From NCBI GenBank assembly GCA_938008535.1, contig CALLKF010000155.1:1-64000 (forward strand): 64,000 nt of DNA. The letters run 5' to 3'. The notes beneath the pieces were generated by a model, which saw only the letters and a list, made by a program, of their open reading frames with translations, was not told the DNA's origin and ran no database searches. Position 1 is the first letter of the stretch; each line of letters starts with the position of its first letter. Positions 1-9,633 of this stretch are shown here, piece by piece. The translations under genes were made by a program, and so were the position numbers. This DNA comes from an uncultured Saprospirales bacterium. Lineage in GTDB: Bacteria; Bacteroidota; Bacteroidia; Chitinophagales; JADIYW01.

Positions 1-395
1 ACCATTTGTATAGTAGAGCAATTTGGATTGGCAATAATTTTATCATCTTTTGTCAACGCATCAGCATTGATTTCAGGAACCACTAATTTTTTAGTTGGAT
101 CCATGCGCCAAGCTGATGAATTATCAATTACGGTGATACCAGCTTCTGCAAATTTTGGAGCCCATTCTAAAGAAGTAGAACCACCAGCCGAAAATAGTGC
201 CAAATCTGGTTTCATGTCAATAGCAGTCTGCATAGTTACCACAGTGTATTCTTTTTCTTTAAACGTAATTTTTTTGCCAGCTGATTTTTCTGATGCCACT
301 GGAATTAATTCAGTTACGTGAAAATTTCTTTCTGTTAACACTTTCATCATTTCGCCACCAACTAAACCAGTGGAACCTACTACTGCTACTTTCAT
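1..395 (-). CDS. asd: Aspartate-semialdehyde dehydrogenase, N-terminal part
   Basis: This is the 5' part of a gene that runs off the left edge; about 131 residues are visible. Translation from the ATG at 395 gives the NAD(P)-binding start MKVAVVGSTGLVGGEM. Further in come the SAGGSTS loop, the DNSSAWRMD motif and, at the cut end, NPNCSTIQM with the catalytic cysteine. These are the standard landmarks of the family, which reduces aspartyl-4-phosphate to aspartate semialdehyde for the lysine/diaminopimelate, threonine and methionine branch. A TAnnTTTG box lies about 50 bases upstream on the same strand. The C-terminal dimerisation domain is outside the window. Confidence 0.95.
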   Translation of the reverse strand, partial: MKVAVVGSTGLVGGEMMKVLTERNFHVTELIPVASEKSAGKKITFKEKEYTVVTMQTAIDMKPDLALFSAGGSTSLEWAPKFAEAGITVIDNSSAWRMDPTKKLVVPEINADALTKDDKIIANPNCSTIQM

Positions 396-443
396 TTAAA
401 ATTCTGTTTTAATTTTGTTATTATTTTATTTCTCTTTATTTTA

Positions 444-451
444 CAAAAATA
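444..451 (-). promoter_or_regulatory. -7 box (TATTTTTG) for asd
   Basis: On the minus strand the sequence reads TATTTTTG, matching the Bacteroidota -7 consensus TAnnTTTG. It lies about 49 bases before the asd ATG. No clear -33 TTG is found at the expected distance. Confidence 0.4.
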
Positions 452-547
452 AACAAATGTATGGCTCTTTCTTTTTAATTTAATATTACTAATACAACCT
501 TTTTTGATTTTAAACCGACTTAGCTTTAAATTGTTCATACTTATTCA

Positions 548-3121
548 ATGAAATCCATATTCACATATCTTTTGTTTTTTATTTCCATCTCGATGTATGG
601 TCAATTTGAAGAGCATTTTACTGATGGTGGTTTTAATCAAAACCCACATTGGGATTCATTAGCACCTTTGCAATTTAGAGTTTTTAATCAAGTTTTATTT
701 ACAACTGGTGATGCTGGTGGTGGCAAAGCTGGTTTGGTAACGGTAGATACGGTTGGTCCAAGCGCAGAATGGAGTATTTACATTCGTTTAGGTTTTGAAC
801 CAACGGACTCAGATAACGTAAAAATTGTATTGGTTTCTGATCGGTTTGATATTCGTGGTGATTTTTCAGGATATTTTGTGCGCATTGGACAAAATGGAAC
901 CAATGATGGCTTGGATTTTTATAGAAAAGACAGCGTTGCTGAAGTTTTGATAAAAAGCATGTATGCTGGACAGTTTGCAACTGGTGCTGACGGAAACTTA
1001 AAAGTAATTAAAAATAATTTAGGAAAATGGGTATTTTATTGGAAAGATAGAACACAACCAGATTATGTTGCCGTTGATAGTGCCAACGAACGAACACACA
1101 CCACAGCTGCCTATTTTGGTATGCTTTGTACCTACACAGATGCATCGAAAGATAGTTTTGCATTTGATGATATTTATTCTATAAGATTACCCTTACTACC
1201 AGAAGATACTACACCACCTTTTGTAGATAGTGTTGCTCTTATAAACAGCCAACAAATTGATGTTTATTTTAGTGAACAAGTTGACGTTGCAACGGCACAA
1301 GCCATTTTAAATTATAGTTTGTCAAGTATTGGAAATCCAATAAGCGTTGTAATAGATGCTAATAATAACAAATTAGCACATTTATATTTTAGTTCTAAAT
1401 TATTATCCAATACTACATATACATTAACCACACAAAACGTACAAGATTCTGTCGGAAATGCAATGGCATCTGCAAGTGAAGACCTATTGCAAACACCTTA
1501 TTTTGCCGTTGCTGGCGATATTTTGATTAATGAAATAATGATAAAACCAACTGGTTCGTTATTGCCGAATAAACAATACATTGAGTTTAAAAATAAAACA
1601 GATGAAGTTATTCGCTTAATAGATTTCACTGTAAATAATAAAATATTACGAGATGGATATTTACAGCCAAATGGCTATATAATTGTTTGTGATGCAAATG
1701 ACACAGTTTTATTCAAACCTATAGCAAATACAGTAGGAATTGTTGGCTTCACTGCATTGCAAAATAATGGTGCCATTTCTATTCGTTCTAATGACAACAC
1801 ACTTATTGATACTTTGGACTATAAAGATGATTTTTACCAAGATGCAACAAAACAATTAGGTGGCTGGTCGATGGAATTGAATGAAAATGGATATTCTGGT
1901 GCTTGTTCTAAAGAATTGTTTTGGCGTGCATCAGAAAGCGTAAATGGCGGAACACCATCACAACGAAACGAAATTATCGCATTCTTAGTTAGAGTGAACG
2001 CGACAGATTCTTTGATTTCAAGGAATACTATCGAAATTAATTATAACGGCGCAATGGATACTAGCGAAGTCTTGAATGTAGGCAACTATATTTGGGACAA
2101 TGGTGTTACTGTTCAATCTATCGCAATTTCAAATCCAAGAAATACGATTGCAAAAATAACATTAACAAATCCTTTAGATAGTAATATTATCTATCATCTA
2201 AAAATTCCGTCGTTTTCTGGTTGTGTTGGTTATATTCATTTAGAAGATAATTTTGAATATGCAATTACGCGAGTACCAAATGCAGGTGAATTAATTTTAA
2301 ATGAAATTTTGTTTCAGCCAAACGTTAATGTTTCGCAATTTGTCGAAATCTATAATAAATCATCTAGCTTGTTTAAAGTAAAAGATTTGATGTTATCTCA
2401 AGAAGATGTTATTACTGGAAACGAAACAGCAACTACTGATATTTCTAACGCAAAAGGTTATGTTTTTCCAAACGATTATTTAGTATTTAGTAAAGATAAA
2501 AACAGTGTGAAAACTGCATACGAAGATGCTGTTCTTTCAAAATTTATCGACCTAACAATTCCTACATTTGATACAAAAGAAGATATTGTATTGCTCAAAA
2601 ACAAATCAAATGTTGTACTTGATAAATTACATTATAACAGAGATTGGCATTTTCCATTATTAAGAACTACTGTTGGTGTTTCGTTAGAAAAAACAGCGTT
2701 TGATTTGCCAACTCAAGTAAAACGGTATTGGCATTCGGCAGCAGAAGAAGTTGGCTTGGCAACACCTGGTTATTTAAATTCTGAAGACAGTTACGAATTA
2801 TTGGGTGATGTACACATCATTCCTGAAGTATTTTCACCAGATGGTGATGGTGTTGATGACGTGGCGACTATTACTTACAATTTTGATGACGAGGGAAGCG
2901 TGGTGAATGCATACTTATACAATTCAGATGGAAGACTAGTGAATCATTTAGTGCACTACGAAACGATACCAAAAGAAGGTGTTTTTATATGGAACGGCAA
3001 TAATGAAAATGATAATAAAAACGACATTGGAATTTATTTTCTGGTGTTTGAACGCATCAAAGCAGATGGAAAAAAATTAGTGTATAAACGCAAATGCGTT
3101 TTGGCTGGAAAGCTAAATTAA
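548..3121 (+). CDS. Secreted lamin-tail-domain surface protein with FlgD/CHU-C-like C-terminus
   Basis: 857 residues. A signal peptide (MKSIFTYLLFFISISMYGQ) is followed by a beta-rich domain to about residue 215. An Ig-like segment begins near TTPPFVDSVALINSQQ (about 222-320). A lamin-tail domain begins at GDILINEIMIKP (about 325-450), then comes a second Ig-like segment (about 475-595) and a second lamin-tail domain from AGELILNEILFQPN (about 600-730). The last 95 residues begin IIPEVFSPDGDGVDD and resemble the C-terminal domain common to Bacteroidota gliding and T9SS-exported proteins. Lamin-tail domains are frequent in secreted Bacteroidota proteins; no catalytic site is visible. Export through T9SS is inferred from the C-terminal domain. 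The molecular role is unknown. Confidence 0.8.
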   Translation: MKSIFTYLLFFISISMYGQFEEHFTDGGFNQNPHWDSLAPLQFRVFNQVLFTTGDAGGGKAGLVTVDTVGPSAEWSIYIRLGFEPTDSDNVKIVLVSDRFDIRGDFSGYFVRIGQNGTNDGLDFYRKDSVAEVLIKSMYAGQFATGADGNLKVIKNNLGKWVFYWKDRTQPDYVAVDSANERTHTTAAYFGMLCTYTDASKDSFAFDDIYSIRLPLLPEDTTPPFVDSVALINSQQIDVYFSEQVDVATAQAILNYSLSSIGNPISVVIDANNNKLAHLYFSSKLLSNTTYTLTTQNVQDSVGNAMASASEDLLQTPYFAVAGDILINEIMIKPTGSLLPNKQYIEFKNKTDEVIRLIDFTVNNKILRDGYLQPNGYIIVCDANDTVLFKPIANTVGIVGFTALQNNGAISIRSNDNTLIDTLDYKDDFYQDATKQLGGWSMELNENGYSGACSKELFWRASESVNGGTPSQRNEIIAFLVRVNATDSLISRNTIEINYNGAMDTSEVLNVGNYIWDNGVTVQSIAISNPRNTIAKITLTNPLDSNIIYHLKIPSFSGCVGYIHLEDNFEYAITRVPNAGELILNEILFQPNVNVSQFVEIYNKSSSLFKVKDLMLSQEDVITGNETATTDISNAKGYVFPNDYLVFSKDKNSVKTAYEDAVLSKFIDLTIPTFDTKEDIVLLKNKSNVVLDKLHYNRDWHFPLLRTTVGVSLEKTAFDLPTQVKRYWHSAAEEVGLATPGYLNSEDSYELLGDVHIIPEVFSPDGDGVDDVATITYNFDDEGSVVNAYLYNSDGRLVNHLVHYETIPKEGVFIWNGNNENDNKNDIGIYFLVFERIKADGKKLVYKRKCVLAGKLN

Positions 3122-3187
3122 TTTTCTATTCTTTTCTAATTGGCATAATTTTAGTGTACTTTTACTTTACAAAAACGACGTTTGACT

Positions 3188-5023
3188 ATGTTTTATAGAT
3201 TTAAGTTGGAGTTGACTTCAACTACCAAATTGCTTTTATTTGTTCTCTTTTTTTCTGGATGTTTAATTGCTTGCAAAAACAAAAAAGCACAAGCTGAAAC
3301 TATTGAAAATACTATTGAAACACCAAAAGATGACATTGAATTTCAACAAAAAATATCTACTGTTTTAGAAGAATTTATTCCAACGTTAAAAGCAATTCAA
3401 AACGATACTTCAAAATATGTAAGCTGGCACGATCCAGTGAAAGAAACCTATGCAACCAATCAATATAAAGCAATTTGGGTTAGCAAAGATGTGCTTTCAC
3501 CTAAAGGAAAAGAAATGTATGATTATTTGAGCAAAGCAGAATTTTTGGGTTTGAATAAAGAATTATACGATTTTGAAAACCTACATAAATTAGTTGATTC
3601 TATTACCAAAATTCAACCTGCTGTTGATTTTAATTTATCGAAACAATTAGAAGTTGGCTTGTCGCGATCGTTTTTTCAAATGGCTTTGCATTTAGATAAA
3701 GGTATGTTCGGCGACACGACCAAAGGTATCAATTCTAATTTTTGGACAACTAAAAAGAAGTACGAAGAACTATTGACAAAAGCAACAACGGATTCTGTTT
3801 CTTCAGTTTTATCTTCATTAGAACCAAACAATCCTATGTATAACAGATATATGGCTGCATTGAAAAAATTTGTTTCTAAAAACAATATTTCCGACAATCC
3901 AATACATATTCGCGATGTGAAATTCGATTCGATTGGTGCGGTAAACGATGCAAAAAAAGCGTTAGTGTATCATCATTATTTAGAAGATACGTTGAAACAA
4001 ATAGATTCGTGTTACAAAGTGGCGCTGAAGAAATTTCAAAAAGATAATAATTTAAATGCTGATGGAAATATTGGAGCAAACACTATTAAAGCTCTAGAAC
4101 GCGATAATTCTGCAAAGTTTCAGTTGTTGGCAATCAACGCAGATCGCTGGCGAAAAGAACACATTATTGAGTTGCCGAAAAAATATGTTTGGGTAAATTT
4201 ACCATCGTATAAATTAAAAATTATTGAAGAAGATACATTGCGTTTAGAGAAAAAAGTGGTGATTGGAAAATCGAATAATAAAAATGAAACACCGATTTTA
4301 GAAAGTGCCATCAACCAAATTGTTTTGTGGCCAACTTGGAGCGTGCCACAAAGTATTGTTAAGCATGAAATGAAAAGCTTCAAAGGTTTTAGCGTTACAA
4401 AGACAGGTTCTTATACGCAAGTGGTGCAACCACCCGGACCACGAAATGCATTAGGTTGTGTGAAGATTTTATTTCCAAATAAATATTCAGTGTACATACA
4501 CGACACGCCATCTAAATCAACATTTGGCGCTGATTTACGTGCGGCAAGTCATGGTTGCGTGCGTTGTCAGGAACCATTAGAAGTAGCTGCGAATTTAATG
4601 ATGATGTCGGAAAATGATTCTATGAAAATTGATTACGATTCGTTGAAAGTATTGAAAGATATGAGAATTGCTACACGTACATTTAAATTAAAAAAATCGA
4701 TTCCTGTTTATTTTAGATATTTTACAGCTGAAGCAGATTTTGAAGGAAATGTAAAATTTTATAATGATGTGTATAATCGCGATAAAGATATGATTGCTTA
4801 TATCTTCAAAAATAAAAAACCACATGTTATATCTAAAGAAGAAAAACGTTATTTAGATTCGATTGCTGTGGTGAAAAAGATAAAAGCAGATTCGCTTTTA
4901 GCAGAAGCTAAATTGAAAAAAGAACAGGAAAAATTAGTATCACCAAATGTGGTGAATCCAAACAATAATTTAGATAGACCTATACAAGACACGAATAAAG
5001 TTGCGAGAAGAGATTCGATGTAG
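3188..5023 (+). CDS. L,D-transpeptidase lipoprotein (LdtD/YcbB-like)
   Basis: 611 residues from the ATG at 3188; an in-frame TTG two codons earlier is possible but less likely. The N-terminus is a signal peptide ending in a lipobox, LIAC, so a lipid-anchored periplasmic protein is expected. A helical scaffold region is followed by a peptidoglycan-binding-1-like segment (about 275-305, KKFQKDNNLNADGNIGANTIKALE region). The YkuD catalytic domain ends in SHGCVRC, with the predicted nucleophile near Cys457. Proteins of this layout make 3-3 crosslinks in peptidoglycan or attach partners to it. The long charged C-terminal tail is not typical of LdtD. It converges with another L,D-transpeptidase, with only 4 bases between the stop codons. 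Confidence 0.88.
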   Translation: MFYRFKLELTSTTKLLLFVLFFSGCLIACKNKKAQAETIENTIETPKDDIEFQQKISTVLEEFIPTLKAIQNDTSKYVSWHDPVKETYATNQYKAIWVSKDVLSPKGKEMYDYLSKAEFLGLNKELYDFENLHKLVDSITKIQPAVDFNLSKQLEVGLSRSFFQMALHLDKGMFGDTTKGINSNFWTTKKKYEELLTKATTDSVSSVLSSLEPNNPMYNRYMAALKKFVSKNNISDNPIHIRDVKFDSIGAVNDAKKALVYHHYLEDTLKQIDSCYKVALKKFQKDNNLNADGNIGANTIKALERDNSAKFQLLAINADRWRKEHIIELPKKYVWVNLPSYKLKIIEEDTLRLEKKVVIGKSNNKNETPILESAINQIVLWPTWSVPQSIVKHEMKSFKGFSVTKTGSYTQVVQPPGPRNALGCVKILFPNKYSVYIHDTPSKSTFGADLRAASHGCVRCQEPLEVAANLMMMSENDSMKIDYDSLKVLKDMRIATRTFKLKKSIPVYFRYFTAEADFEGNVKFYNDVYNRDKDMIAYIFKNKKPHVISKEEKRYLDSIAVVKKIKADSLLAEAKLKKEQEKLVSPNVVNPNNNLDRPIQDTNKVARRDSM

Positions 5024-5027
5024 GTTG

Positions 5028-5819
5028 TTATTCACCTAAATTGCACAAAACATCATTCAAACAATCTTCGTTATAATGTTTTAAAAATGCAGATTGTTTT
5101 TTGTAATTTTTATTTGGATGATATATAAAAAAGCAAGAACCACCTTTTATTAAGTTAATGATTTTAGCATTTTTTTCGATTGGCAATGCAGGACAACCTT
5201 GGCTTCTGCCTAATTTTCCATTGTTTGCAATAAAATCTTTGCTTACATAATCTGCGCCATGAATCACCACACCACGATCGCGTGCTTTGTCGTTAATACC
5301 TGGCTCTTGTCCATCTAACTTTAACGAAAAACCGTTTGAACCATCATATGTTTCACTTGCTACAAAAAAACCTAAACTGCTTTGGTAGGATTCGCTGTTG
5401 TTAGAAAAATTAGTTGCCCAAATTTCACCACTGTTTCTGCCGTGAGCGCACAAACTTTTTGTAATTACTTTTTTCGTTTTTAAATTAATTACAAATAAAC
5501 GTTCTTCGGTAGATGGTTTGCTGAAATCTAAAATAGTAATGATGTTTTTTTTGTTGAGTTTGCCTTCGTTGTTGAGTTGCGCATAGCCAGCCAACGCGTA
5601 TTTCATCGCATCTTCAGAAATAAAAGAAAAACAACTTAAGAAATCTTGTAAATTATTTTGCGGTTCAACTGGTTCTGCTAAATCAAATAATTGATTTTGA
5701 GAAACTGGTGAATATTCATATTTAGAAATATCATTTACGTTGGTATTACCATACGTTTGCATGTTGTTGAGTGGAAAAAATACAACTAACCAAATCAAAA
5801 AGATGGATCTTTTTTGCAT
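5028..5819 (-). CDS. Secreted murein L,D-transpeptidase catalytic domain protein (YkuD_2 type)
   Basis: 263 residues with an N-terminal signal or anchor (MQKRSIFLIWLVVFFPLNN). The catalytic half contains VVIHGADYVS (His187) and GRSQGCPALP (Cys209). That is the short SxGCPALP variant of the L,D-transpeptidase signature found in the YkuD_2 family, which differs from the SHGCxR form of the convergent neighbour. The family is annotated as murein L,D-transpeptidase; the true substrate has rarely been tested. The two proteins are different subfamilies, so this pair is not a recent tandem duplication. Confidence 0.85.
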   Translation of the reverse strand: MQKRSIFLIWLVVFFPLNNMQTYGNTNVNDISKYEYSPVSQNQLFDLAEPVEPQNNLQDFLSCFSFISEDAMKYALAGYAQLNNEGKLNKKNIITILDFSKPSTEERLFVINLKTKKVITKSLCAHGRNSGEIWATNFSNNSESYQSSLGFFVASETYDGSNGFSLKLDGQEPGINDKARDRGVVIHGADYVSKDFIANNGKLGRSQGCPALPIEKNAKIINLIKGGSCFFIYHPNKNYKKQSAFLKHYNEDCLNDVLCNLGE

Positions 5820-5996
5820 GTTAAAATTCTTAATTGTTGTTTACGTTTGTAGAGTTGACTCTATATTGTTGCGTTTCTTAAAACAAAAGTATATGCAAAA
5901 CGCAAAGAATACCGATTTATTGGTGCAAAAATTCATAAAATTTTGTTAAACTACGGTTTTTTAGGAGTTTTTTAAGAAGCGATTTGATGTATATCA

Positions 5997-6023
5997 ATCG
6001 TGCCACGAAAATCGTGGCACGAT
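5997..6023. repeat. Perfect 12-bp stem hairpin next to a stop codon
   Basis: Left arm ATCGTGCCACGA (5997-6008), a 3-base loop, and right arm TCGTGGCACGAT (6012-6023). It begins one base after the TGA of the minus-strand glycosyltransferase gene at 6025. There is no T-tract on the transcribed strand, so it may be an mRNA 3'-end structure or a dispersed palindrome rather than a classic terminator. Confidence 0.6.
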
Positions 6024-6024
6024 A

Positions 6025-6933
6025 TCACATTTTCCAACCTTCAAAAAAAGAGATTTGCAACAATTGATAAGTGGAAAAATTTCGATTGTATTTTCCTGAA
6101 AATAAAAAACGCAATTGCATTCTGAAATAAAAATAAATAATGTTCAGAAACGACCAAAGCGATTTTTGTTTGCGTAAATAATAAACGTGATTTCTGGTAA
6201 TCAAATGAATATAAAAATTATTGAACTTGAACTTCTTGGCATTGCCTTTTTTCATGTTCGACAAACCGCCAACTTTGTGGTATAATTTCTCGAACGGATA
6301 ATAATATAAAACGTGTTTTTGTTGTTTGTAAATGCGATAAAAAAAATCGGTATCATCGTAATACGCGAAATATTTTTCATCCATCAAACCAATATCGTCA
6401 ACCACTTCTTTTTTTAACAGAATACAACAAGTTGGCGCATAATCCATTTTTTCAATTTGGTCAAATTGTCCAACATCTTCCTGTTGAATACCAATATGAT
6501 TGGTCATGCAGCAATTGATTTCTTTAAACTTAGTACCAGACCACCAAATCAAATTTGTTTCAGGATAGTACATCATTTTTGGCGCAACCAAACTGCAATT
6601 TAATTGTACTAATTGATGTGATAAATTTTGCAATAATGTGTTGCTAAATTCAACATCGTTATTAATAATTAAAAGTTCATCGCAATTATTTTCAAATGCA
6701 TTTTCAATACCTTGATTATTGCCAGCAGCAACGCCAACATTGGTTTGGTTTTTTATAATTACAATTCTTTCGTCATTATATTTTTCAAGGATTTCTAACG
6801 TATTATCAGCAGAAACATTATCGATGATGTATAAAATAAAATTCGTGTGTGTTTGGTTTAATACGCATTGCATAAACGGCTCAATAACATGCGCGCTGTT
6901 GTAAGTGATAGTGATGATGCCAATTTTTTTCAC
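6025..6933 (-). CDS. Glycosyltransferase family 2 (rhamnosyltransferase-like)
   Basis: 302 residues, starting at a GTG (no nearby in-frame ATG). The fold begins IGIITITYNSAHVIEPF and continues with IDNVSADNTLEILEKY and NVGVAAGNNQGI. The acceptor half includes INNDVEFSNTLL (the DxD-like position) and FAYYDDTDFFYRI. This is the pattern of the WbbL-like, inverting GT2 enzymes that add deoxyhexoses to cell-surface glycans in the cytoplasm. It ends with basic and aromatic segments that could touch the membrane. Upstream on the same strand lies the dTDP-L-rhamnose 4-epimerase-like gene, and the two probably serve the same glycan. The exact donor and acceptor are unknown. Confidence 0.85.
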   Translation of the reverse strand: MKKIGIITITYNSAHVIEPFMQCVLNQTHTNFILYIIDNVSADNTLEILEKYNDERIVIIKNQTNVGVAAGNNQGIENAFENNCDELLIINNDVEFSNTLLQNLSHQLVQLNCSLVAPKMMYYPETNLIWWSGTKFKEINCCMTNHIGIQQEDVGQFDQIEKMDYAPTCCILLKKEVVDDIGLMDEKYFAYYDDTDFFYRIYKQQKHVLYYYPFEKLYHKVGGLSNMKKGNAKKFKFNNFYIHLITRNHVYYLRKQKSLWSFLNIIYFYFRMQLRFLFSGKYNRNFSTYQLLQISFFEGWKM

Positions 6934-6948
6934 TGATTATTTTTTTTG

Positions 6949-7021
6949 CTCACAGATTACATGGATTTACACAGAATAATAAATCATTTCAATCATAAAA
7001 ATCAGGTAAATCTGTGTTCTA
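6949..7021 (-). repeat. Dispersed repeat copy A, starting at the stop codon of the 7019 gene
   Basis: Read on the minus strand, the repeat begins with the TAG stop of the epimerase gene (7019-7021) and runs to about 6949. It contains a weak dyad built on CACAGATT and AATCTGTG. Its central 24 bases (6975-6998) are identical to 51244-51267. Sixteen bases (6988-7003) are identical to 51038-51053. See the findings for the shared link with stop codons. Confidence 0.65.
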
Positions 7022-8161
7022 TTTCATTAAACCTTTTATCTTCATTTCCAATAAAGATTCGTCGTAATTATCTGTTAAAATATTTTGCTGATTGACCCAA
7101 TTACAAAATTGTTGAATTCCATCTTCAAAAGTAATTTTAGCTTCAAATCCAAGGTCTTTTTTTATCAATGAAATATCTGCAAAATTATGTCTGATATCTC
7201 CTTTTCTATATTGACCAGAAATTTCTAACGGTACTTCAATTGCATAGTTTTTCATCAAAGCTTGTGCAACATGTAAAACCGAAATAGCAGCACCTGTTCC
7301 AACATTATATACCTTGTTATTGGCTGCTGAATTTTCAATTCCACGAATTGTAGCATCAATTACATCATCAATAAAAACAAAGTCTCTGCTTTCATTTCCA
7401 TCTTCAAAAATATTAATTGGTTTTTGCTGTTTGATGCGCGTTGAAAATATCGATAAAATTCCAGTGTATGGATTGGATAAGGATTGTCCTGGTCCATAAA
7501 CATTTTGATAACGCAACGCAACACACGGAATATTTAGCGATTTACAACAAATTAGAATAGATTGTTCCTGATGATATTTTGTTAAACCATAAATAGAATT
7601 TGGCTGAATTTTACTTTGTTCATCGGTTGCACAAACGGTTAAAAATTCAGTATCATCTGATGGATTTTTAATTTCAAATATACCATTTTGCAAATCAGCT
7701 TCACTTCTATTCGTTGGATAAAAAAACAGGTTGGATTTTTGTGAAAAATATCTGCCTTCACCATACACAGCGCGAGAACTGGCAACTATCACTTTTTGAA
7801 TGTGAAGTTTTTGATTTGTCAAATAATCTAATAAAATAGACGTGCCTAAAACGTTTACATTGGTGTAGCGTTCAACTTCGTACATGCTTTGTCCAGTACC
7901 AGTTTCGGCAGCTAAATGCACCACGATATCTTGGTTTTCTAAAGCCGTTTTCCAGTCGTTTTTATTGGTAACATCGCCTCTTATAAAACGTACTTTATCT
8001 TTTATGGATCGATATAATGGTGATGTTTCTGTTGGATCTGCACCGTGAATTTGTGCGTGTAAATTATCTAAAACAGTAATAGTATAGCCATTTTCAATCA
8101 ATCGTAAAGAAAGATTAGAGCCAATAAAACCAGCGCCACCAGTGATGAGAATATTCTTCAT
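7019..8161 (-). CDS. NAD-dependent sugar epimerase, dTDP-L-rhamnose 4-epimerase-like
   Basis: 380 residues. The Rossmann motif is GGAGFIGS. The signatures LDNLHAQIHG and HLAAETGTGQSMYEVERYTNVNVLGT closely match enzymes annotated as dTDP-L-rhamnose 4-epimerase, which interconvert dTDP-L-rhamnose and dTDP-6-deoxy-L-talose. The catalytic tyrosine-lysine pair is in SIYGLTKYHQEQ. An insert near residues 145-185 contains CATDEQ. Other members of the extended SDR family with a different nucleotide sugar cannot be excluded. No dTDP-rhamnose synthesis genes (rmlABC) are in the window, so the substrate would come from elsewhere. Confidence 0.8.
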   Translation of the reverse strand: MKNILITGGAGFIGSNLSLRLIENGYTITVLDNLHAQIHGADPTETSPLYRSIKDKVRFIRGDVTNKNDWKTALENQDIVVHLAAETGTGQSMYEVERYTNVNVLGTSILLDYLTNQKLHIQKVIVASSRAVYGEGRYFSQKSNLFFYPTNRSEADLQNGIFEIKNPSDDTEFLTVCATDEQSKIQPNSIYGLTKYHQEQSILICCKSLNIPCVALRYQNVYGPGQSLSNPYTGILSIFSTRIKQQKPINIFEDGNESRDFVFIDDVIDATIRGIENSAANNKVYNVGTGAAISVLHVAQALMKNYAIEVPLEISGQYRKGDIRHNFADISLIKKDLGFEAKITFEDGIQQFCNWVNQQNILTDNYDESLLEMKIKGLMK

Positions 8162-8492
8162 TTTGCGTTGACAAAATAAGAAAATTTAGCGGAATTTTTT
8201 TGGTTGAAATTATTCTTTCAATAAATTAATCACCAAGCCAGATTTTTGTTTTGGCGCGAACTACATGGCTTTTGGTGGATCATTTTTCCTGAATCTTTAA
8301 TTGCAATGACAGGTTTAACAAAACTGGATAATCTGTATTTTTGCTTTACAATCAGGTTATACTATTAACCAATTACATACACTAATAACGAACTCAGTTG
8401 TGTTGTTTTAAAGATTTTATAAGTAAAGAACCATCTGAAATAATTTGTAATCTAATTTTTCAATAGTATGCGAAAAATGCTTTTTTTACTTT
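8162..8492. other. 331-bp intergenic stretch, nothing recognised
   Basis: The stretch lies between the 5' end of the epimerase gene and the 3' end of the SDR gene. It contains a loose dyad near 8232-8280 (CACCAAGCCA against TGGCTTTTGGTG). All frames are broken by stops, and no conserved gene remnant was recognised. A promoter for the epimerase gene probably lies at its left end, but no clear TAnnTTTG box was seen. Confidence 0.4.
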
Positions 8493-9347
8493 CTACAAAA
8501 AAGTAAATCCACTTTTTCGTTCGCTTTCTTTCCATAATAAATCTTGTACATTTTTATCGTATGAAATGGCTGATGATTTTTTTGCTTTACAATTATGAAA
8601 ATAATTTGCAGTTGTGTTTTTTACTTCATCGCTGGTTGCTAAATAAATATGAGAGCTTGCGCCTTTTTCCACGGTTAAGCCAAATAGTTTAGATGCTGCA
8701 TTCCATACAAATCCAAAAAACGCATTGCCATTTTTATTTCCAATTGGTGTGTACACAAAACCTGGATGCAATGCGTTTACTGTAATATTAAATGGTTTTG
8801 CTTTTTCTGCTAATGTATATGTAAATAATACGTTTGCAAGCTTACTTTGTTCGTAAGCACTCAACACGAAATATCTACCTTTCTTTTCATAAAATGATTC
8901 GACGTCTATTTTCTTTGCTTGATAGTGTGAATCGCTTGCAACATTTACAATACGTGCGCCATTTGCGTTTTTCAATAAATCAAACAAATAGTATGTCAGC
9001 CAAAAATAATTAAAATGATTATTCGCCATTGTCATTTCAATACCATCAACTGATAATTGAAAATTATTAAAAACACCTCCAGCATTATTTAACAAAACAT
9101 CCAATTTCTGAAAATCTTTTTTGATTTGTGTTGCAGCAACTTCAATAGATTTCTGTGAAGATAAATCTGCCTGATAGATATGAATATTGTTGTTGTTAGA
9201 AAACGCAATGATTTCTTTTTTTGCTTCATTTGCTTTTTCTAAATTTCTGCACAACAAAATAATTTCGTGATTTTGTTTAGCTAATTGTTTGGCTGCTTCC
9301 AATCCTAAACCAGAATTGGCACCTGAGATGAGTATTGTTTTTTGCAT
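8493..9347 (-). CDS. Short-chain dehydrogenase/reductase (retinol-dehydrogenase-like)
   Basis: 284 residues from the ATG at 9347; an upstream TTG would add six residues. Classic SDR features are present: ISGANSGLGLE for cofactor binding, LLNNAGGVF, VNVASDSH with the catalytic serine, and SAYEQSKLANV with the Tyr-Lys pair, followed by ALHPGFVYTPIG. Members of this group reduce or oxidise lipid-like or xenobiotic carbonyls; the substrate cannot be read from sequence. It stands alone, with repeat-rich DNA upstream. Confidence 0.85.
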   Translation of the reverse strand: MQKTILISGANSGLGLEAAKQLAKQNHEIILLCRNLEKANEAKKEIIAFSNNNNIHIYQADLSSQKSIEVAATQIKKDFQKLDVLLNNAGGVFNNFQLSVDGIEMTMANNHFNYFWLTYYLFDLLKNANGARIVNVASDSHYQAKKIDVESFYEKKGRYFVLSAYEQSKLANVLFTYTLAEKAKPFNITVNALHPGFVYTPIGNKNGNAFFGFVWNAASKLFGLTVEKGASSHIYLATSDEVKNTTANYFHNCKAKKSSAISYDKNVQDLLWKESERKSGFTFL

Positions 9348-9386
9348 AGTAAAAGTTTTAATCAAAGTTAGGTAAATTTATTTCAT

Positions 9387-9520
9387 GCAAAGAACGCTAA
9401 GAGGCAAAGGTGATTTTTTTGAACCACAAAAGGTCACAAAGAAAAATAATGTTATCAATAAATCACACAAATCATGGTTCAGACAATTTTTCTCACGCAA
9501 AGAACGCTAAGAGGCAAAGG
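9387..9520. repeat. Pair of direct repeats, 24 identical bases each
   Basis: The same 24 bases, starting GCAAAGAACGCTAAGAGG, occur at 9387-9410 and 9497-9520, spaced 110 bases apart. Between them is GAACCACAAAAGGTCACAAAG, partly mirrored by TTTTGTGGTTCAT near 9595. This looks like remains of dispersed Bacteroidota repeats upstream of the SDR gene. No coding capacity is seen. Confidence 0.7.
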
Positions 9521-9633
9521 TTTTTTGTTTTAACTTAAGGAACAAATTTTACATTTAATCCTTTTGTTTTATTTTGTTCAGAAACTTCGGGACTTTTGTG
9601 GTTCATTAATAATAACTATTGTATTATTGAAAA

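Noticed and set aside
8162..8492. Possible gene remnant or mobile-element scar in the 331-base gap
   Set aside because: All six frames are broken and no motif was recognised; the weak dyad alone is not enough.
9387..9520. CRISPR-like array
   Set aside because: There are only two repeats, spaced 110 bases apart, with no cas genes; this is a dispersed repeat pair.
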